A DNA stretch of 7,209 bases. It comes from Burkholderiaceae bacterium. GTDB lineage: Bacteria; Pseudomonadota; Gammaproteobacteria; Burkholderiales; Burkholderiaceae_C. The stretch spans positions 1-7,209 of the forward strand of contig JANREF010000117.1 of the NCBI GenBank assembly GCA_030726195.1, in the 5' to 3' direction. Shown piece after piece: positions 5,740-7,209 of this stretch (positions are counted from its first letter, which is position 1; every line of letters begins with the position of its first letter). The notes below the pieces were generated by a model. The model did not search any database. It saw only the letters and a program-made list of their open reading frames with translations, and was not told the DNA's origin. Made by a program: the position numbers and the translations under genes.

Positions 5740-5756
5740 CATCAACGTCATCAACG
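5740..5756. repeat. Short tandem repeat CATCAACG x2 before pgk
   Basis: CATCAACG occurs at 5740-5747 and 5749-5756, a 9-base period, with a further CATCA at 5762. It lies in the pgk leader region, about 25-40 bases before the ATG. No clear sigma70 promoter was found in this gap. It may be a small duplication without function. Confidence 0.35.
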
Positions 5757-5771
5757 ACTTTCATCACTTGT

Positions 5772-5775
5772 AGGA
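5772..5775 (+). promoter_or_regulatory. Ribosome binding site of pgk
   Basis: AGGA lies 6 bases before the ATG at 5782 and supports that start. Confidence 0.55.
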
Positions 5776-5781
5776 CCTCTC

Positions 5782-6972
5782 ATGCAATTCATCCGATTCG
5801 ACCAACTGTGCCGCGACGGCAAAGTCGCTGGCAAGCGCGTGTTCATTCGTGCCGACCTCAATGTGCCGCTCAACGACGCGGGTGACATCACCGAAGACAC
5901 GCGCGTGCGCGCCAGCGTGCCAGCCATTGAAATGGCATTGCAGGCCGGCGCGGCCGTGATGGTGACCAGCCATTTGGGCCGCCCCACCGAGGGCGCGTTC
6001 AAGCCCGCCGACAGCCTAGCGCCTGTGGCCAAACGCCTGAGCGAATTGCTGAACATGCCGGTGCGCTTGCAAGCCGATTGGGTGCAGGGCGTCACGGTAG
6101 CGCCGGGCGAAGTGGTGCTGCTGGAGAACTGCCGCGTGAACGTGGGCGAGAAAAAGAACGCGCCAGAGTTGGCCAAGCAAATGGCGCAGCTGTGTGACAT
6201 TTTTGTGCACGATGCGTTTGGTACTGCGCACCGCGCGGAGGCCTCCACCTACGGCATTGCCGAGTACGCGCCCGTGGCCTGCGCAGGCCCATTGCTGGCT
6301 GCAGAAATGGACGCCATTGGCAAGGCCTTGCTCGCGCCCAAGAGCCCATTGGTGGCCATTGTGGCGGGCAGCAAAGTGTCCACCAAACTCACCATATTGG
6401 AAGCCTTGTCCAGCAAGGTCGACGGGCTGATTGTGGGCGGCGGCATTGCCAACACCTTCATGCTGGCTGCGGGCTTGCCCATCGGTAAAAGCTTGGCCGA
6501 GCCCGATTTGGTGGACGACGCCAAAGCCGTGATCGCCGCCATGGCCGCGCGCGGCGCAGCCGTGCCCATTCCTGTTGATGTGGTGGTGGCCAAAACCTTT
6601 GCAGCCGACGCAGTCGCCACCGTCAAGGCCGCCGCCGATGTGGCCGACGACGACATGATTTTGGACATTGGCCCGCAAACTGCAGCCATGTTGGCCGAGC
6701 AACTCAAGTCGGCTGGCACCATTGTGTGGAACGGCCCGGTGGGCGTGTTTGAATTTGCCGCGTTTGAAAATGGCACCAAAACACTTGCGCACGCCATTGC
6801 CGACAGCGCGGCTTTCAGCATTGCGGGTGGCGGTGACACCTTGGCGGCCATTGCCAAATACGGCATTGAGTCAAAGGTGGATTACATCTCCACAGGTGGT
6901 GGCGCATTTTTGGAAGTGCTGGAGGGCAAAACACTGCCCGCATTCGAGGTGTTGGCCAGGCGTGCCGCCTGA
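5782..6972 (+). CDS. pgk: Phosphoglycerate kinase
   Basis: A 396-residue cytoplasmic enzyme that transfers phosphate from 1,3-bisphosphoglycerate to ADP, giving 3-phosphoglycerate and ATP in glycolysis (reversed in gluconeogenesis). The family signature [11 protein letters not shown] (19-29) contains the substrate-binding Arg23, Asp25 and Asn27; HLGRP (64-68) follows. [15 protein letters not shown] carries a second substrate-binding block. The C-terminal nucleotide domain shows [31 protein letters not shown] and STGGGAFLE. The length is normal for bacterial Pgk (387-400). The start is supported by AGGA six bases upstream and by the typical M-x-F-I-R-F-D opening. It follows the EptA-like gene by 85 bases on the same strand, but the two are functionally unrelated. 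It is followed, after 115 bases, by pyk, so the two ATP-forming glycolytic steps are neighbours. Confidence 0.97.
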   Translation: MQFIRFDQLCRDGKVAGKRVFIRADLNVPLNDAGDITEDTRVRASVPAIEMALQAGAAVMVTSHLGRPTEGAFKPADSLAPVAKRLSELLNMPVRLQADWVQGVTVAPGEVVLLENCRVNVGEKKNAPELAKQMAQLCDIFVHDAFGTAHRAEASTYGIAEYAPVACAGPLLAAEMDAIGKALLAPKSPLVAIVAGSKVSTKLTILEALSSKVDGLIVGGGIANTFMLAAGLPIGKSLAEPDLVDDAKAVIAAMAARGAAVPIPVDVVVAKTFAADAVATVKAAADVADDDMILDIGPQTAAMLAEQLKSAGTIVWNGPVGVFEFAAFENGTKTLAHAIADSAAFSIAGGGDTLAAIAKYGIESKVDYISTGGGAFLEVLEGKTLPAFEVLARRAA

Positions 6973-6987
6973 ACAACGCGTGCGCAT

Positions 6988-7006
6988 TTGGTAACCCGTT
7001 GGTAAC
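6988..7006. repeat. Direct repeat TTGGTAAC, 11 bases apart, before pyk
   Basis: TTGGTAAC occurs at 6988-6995 and 6999-7006, an 11-base period or about one helical turn. The second copy contains the candidate -35 box of the pyk promoter. A tandem half-site of this kind at the -35 region would suit a DNA-binding regulator. No known regulator was recognised from the motif. Confidence 0.5.
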
Positions 7007-7027
7007 AAGTCTCGGTCACAATATGAA
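6999..7027 (+). promoter_or_regulatory. Candidate pyk promoter
   Basis: TTGGTA (6999-7004) and TATGAA (7022-7027) are 17 bases apart and match the sigma70 boxes at four of six positions each. Transcription would start near 7034, about 54 bases before the pyk ATG. The surrounding ACAATATGAAACTTGATT is the most AT-rich stretch of the gap. The upstream copy of TTGGTAAC lies just before the -35 box. Confidence 0.4.
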
Positions 7028-7087
7028 ACTTGATTACAAGCTGAGCGACCATGTTGGCCGACTCGCTGCCAACGGAGACTACACCTC

Positions 7088-7209
7088 ATGGTTACTCGCG
7101 CCACCAAAATTGTTGCCACATTAGGCCCTGCCTCTAGCGACCCGGCGATGCTCGTCGCCATGATCAAGGCGGGTGTCAACGTGGTGCGGCTGAACTTCTC
7201 GCACGGCAT
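7088..7209 (+). CDS. pyk: Pyruvate kinase, N-terminal part, runs off the right edge
   Basis: Forty codons are visible. [12 protein letters not shown] (residues 6-17) and [13 protein letters not shown] (28-40) are the two hallmark N-terminal blocks of pyruvate kinase; Arg34, Asn36 and Ser38 correspond to active-site residues that bind phosphoenolpyruvate and potassium. The enzyme makes pyruvate and ATP at the end of glycolysis in the cytoplasm. The ATG is supported by GGAGA (7075-7079), 8 bases upstream, and by the standard family start about five residues before TKIVATLGP. It probably has its own promoter in the gap after pgk. The allosteric domain that would separate PykA-like from PykF-like forms is outside the window. 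Confidence 0.94.
   Translation, partial: MVTRATKIVATLGPASSDPAMLVAMIKAGVNVVRLNFSHG

Noticed and set aside
1..7209. CRISPR arrays, tRNA or rRNA genes, riboswitches
   Set aside because: No spaced long repeats, no tRNA-like cloverleaf with CCA end and no recognised rRNA or riboswitch core was seen on either strand.

Overview
The window looks like an ordinary stretch of chromosome from a high-GC betaproteobacterium, most likely in Burkholderiales and probably Comamonadaceae. This rests on the style of the proteins (Def, Fmt, Pgk, the pyruvate kinase start), on strong G/C preference at third codon positions and on dense gene packing. The genus cannot be fixed from the sequence alone. I see no insertion sequence, prophage, tRNA, rRNA or CRISPR array.

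Layout, left to right. (1) The first ~200 bases are the start of a leftward dprA (natural transformation / DNA processing), cut by the window edge. (2) A divergent intergenic region leads to a tight rightward cluster: def (peptide deformylase), fmt (Met-tRNA formyltransferase), azlC and azlD (two-subunit branched-chain amino acid exporter). Each stop codon overlaps the next start by 1 or 4 bases, so the four genes are very probably one translationally coupled operon. (3) A 114-base convergent gap holds two hairpins and four 10-base-phased CTTCAAG-like units. (4) A leftward PAP2-type membrane phosphatase gene of the CPWDL/PGGH subtype follows. (5) Divergent from it, across a short region rich in CCTA motifs and with a GC palindrome, is a rightward gene for an EptA/MCR-like lipid A phosphoethanolamine transferase with all catalytic residues intact. 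(6) Glycolysis genes follow: complete pgk, then a 115-base gap with an 11-base-spaced direct repeat and a likely promoter, then the first 40 codons of pyk, cut by the right edge.

Functional links: def and fmt handle the two ends of formyl-methionine use in translation initiation. azlCD exports branched-chain amino acids and probably rides on the same transcript. The PAP2 and EptA-like genes plausibly form an envelope phosphate-remodelling pair, in which one removes phosphate from lipids and the other adds phosphoethanolamine to lipid A. This recalls the mcr-1/pap2 pairing known from mobile colistin-resistance cassettes. pgk and pyk supply the ATP-forming steps of lower glycolysis.

No clearly undescribed system is visible. 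The points most worth a second look are the divergent PAP2/EptA pair, the repeats in its promoter region, the phased repeats after azlD and the direct repeat before pyk.
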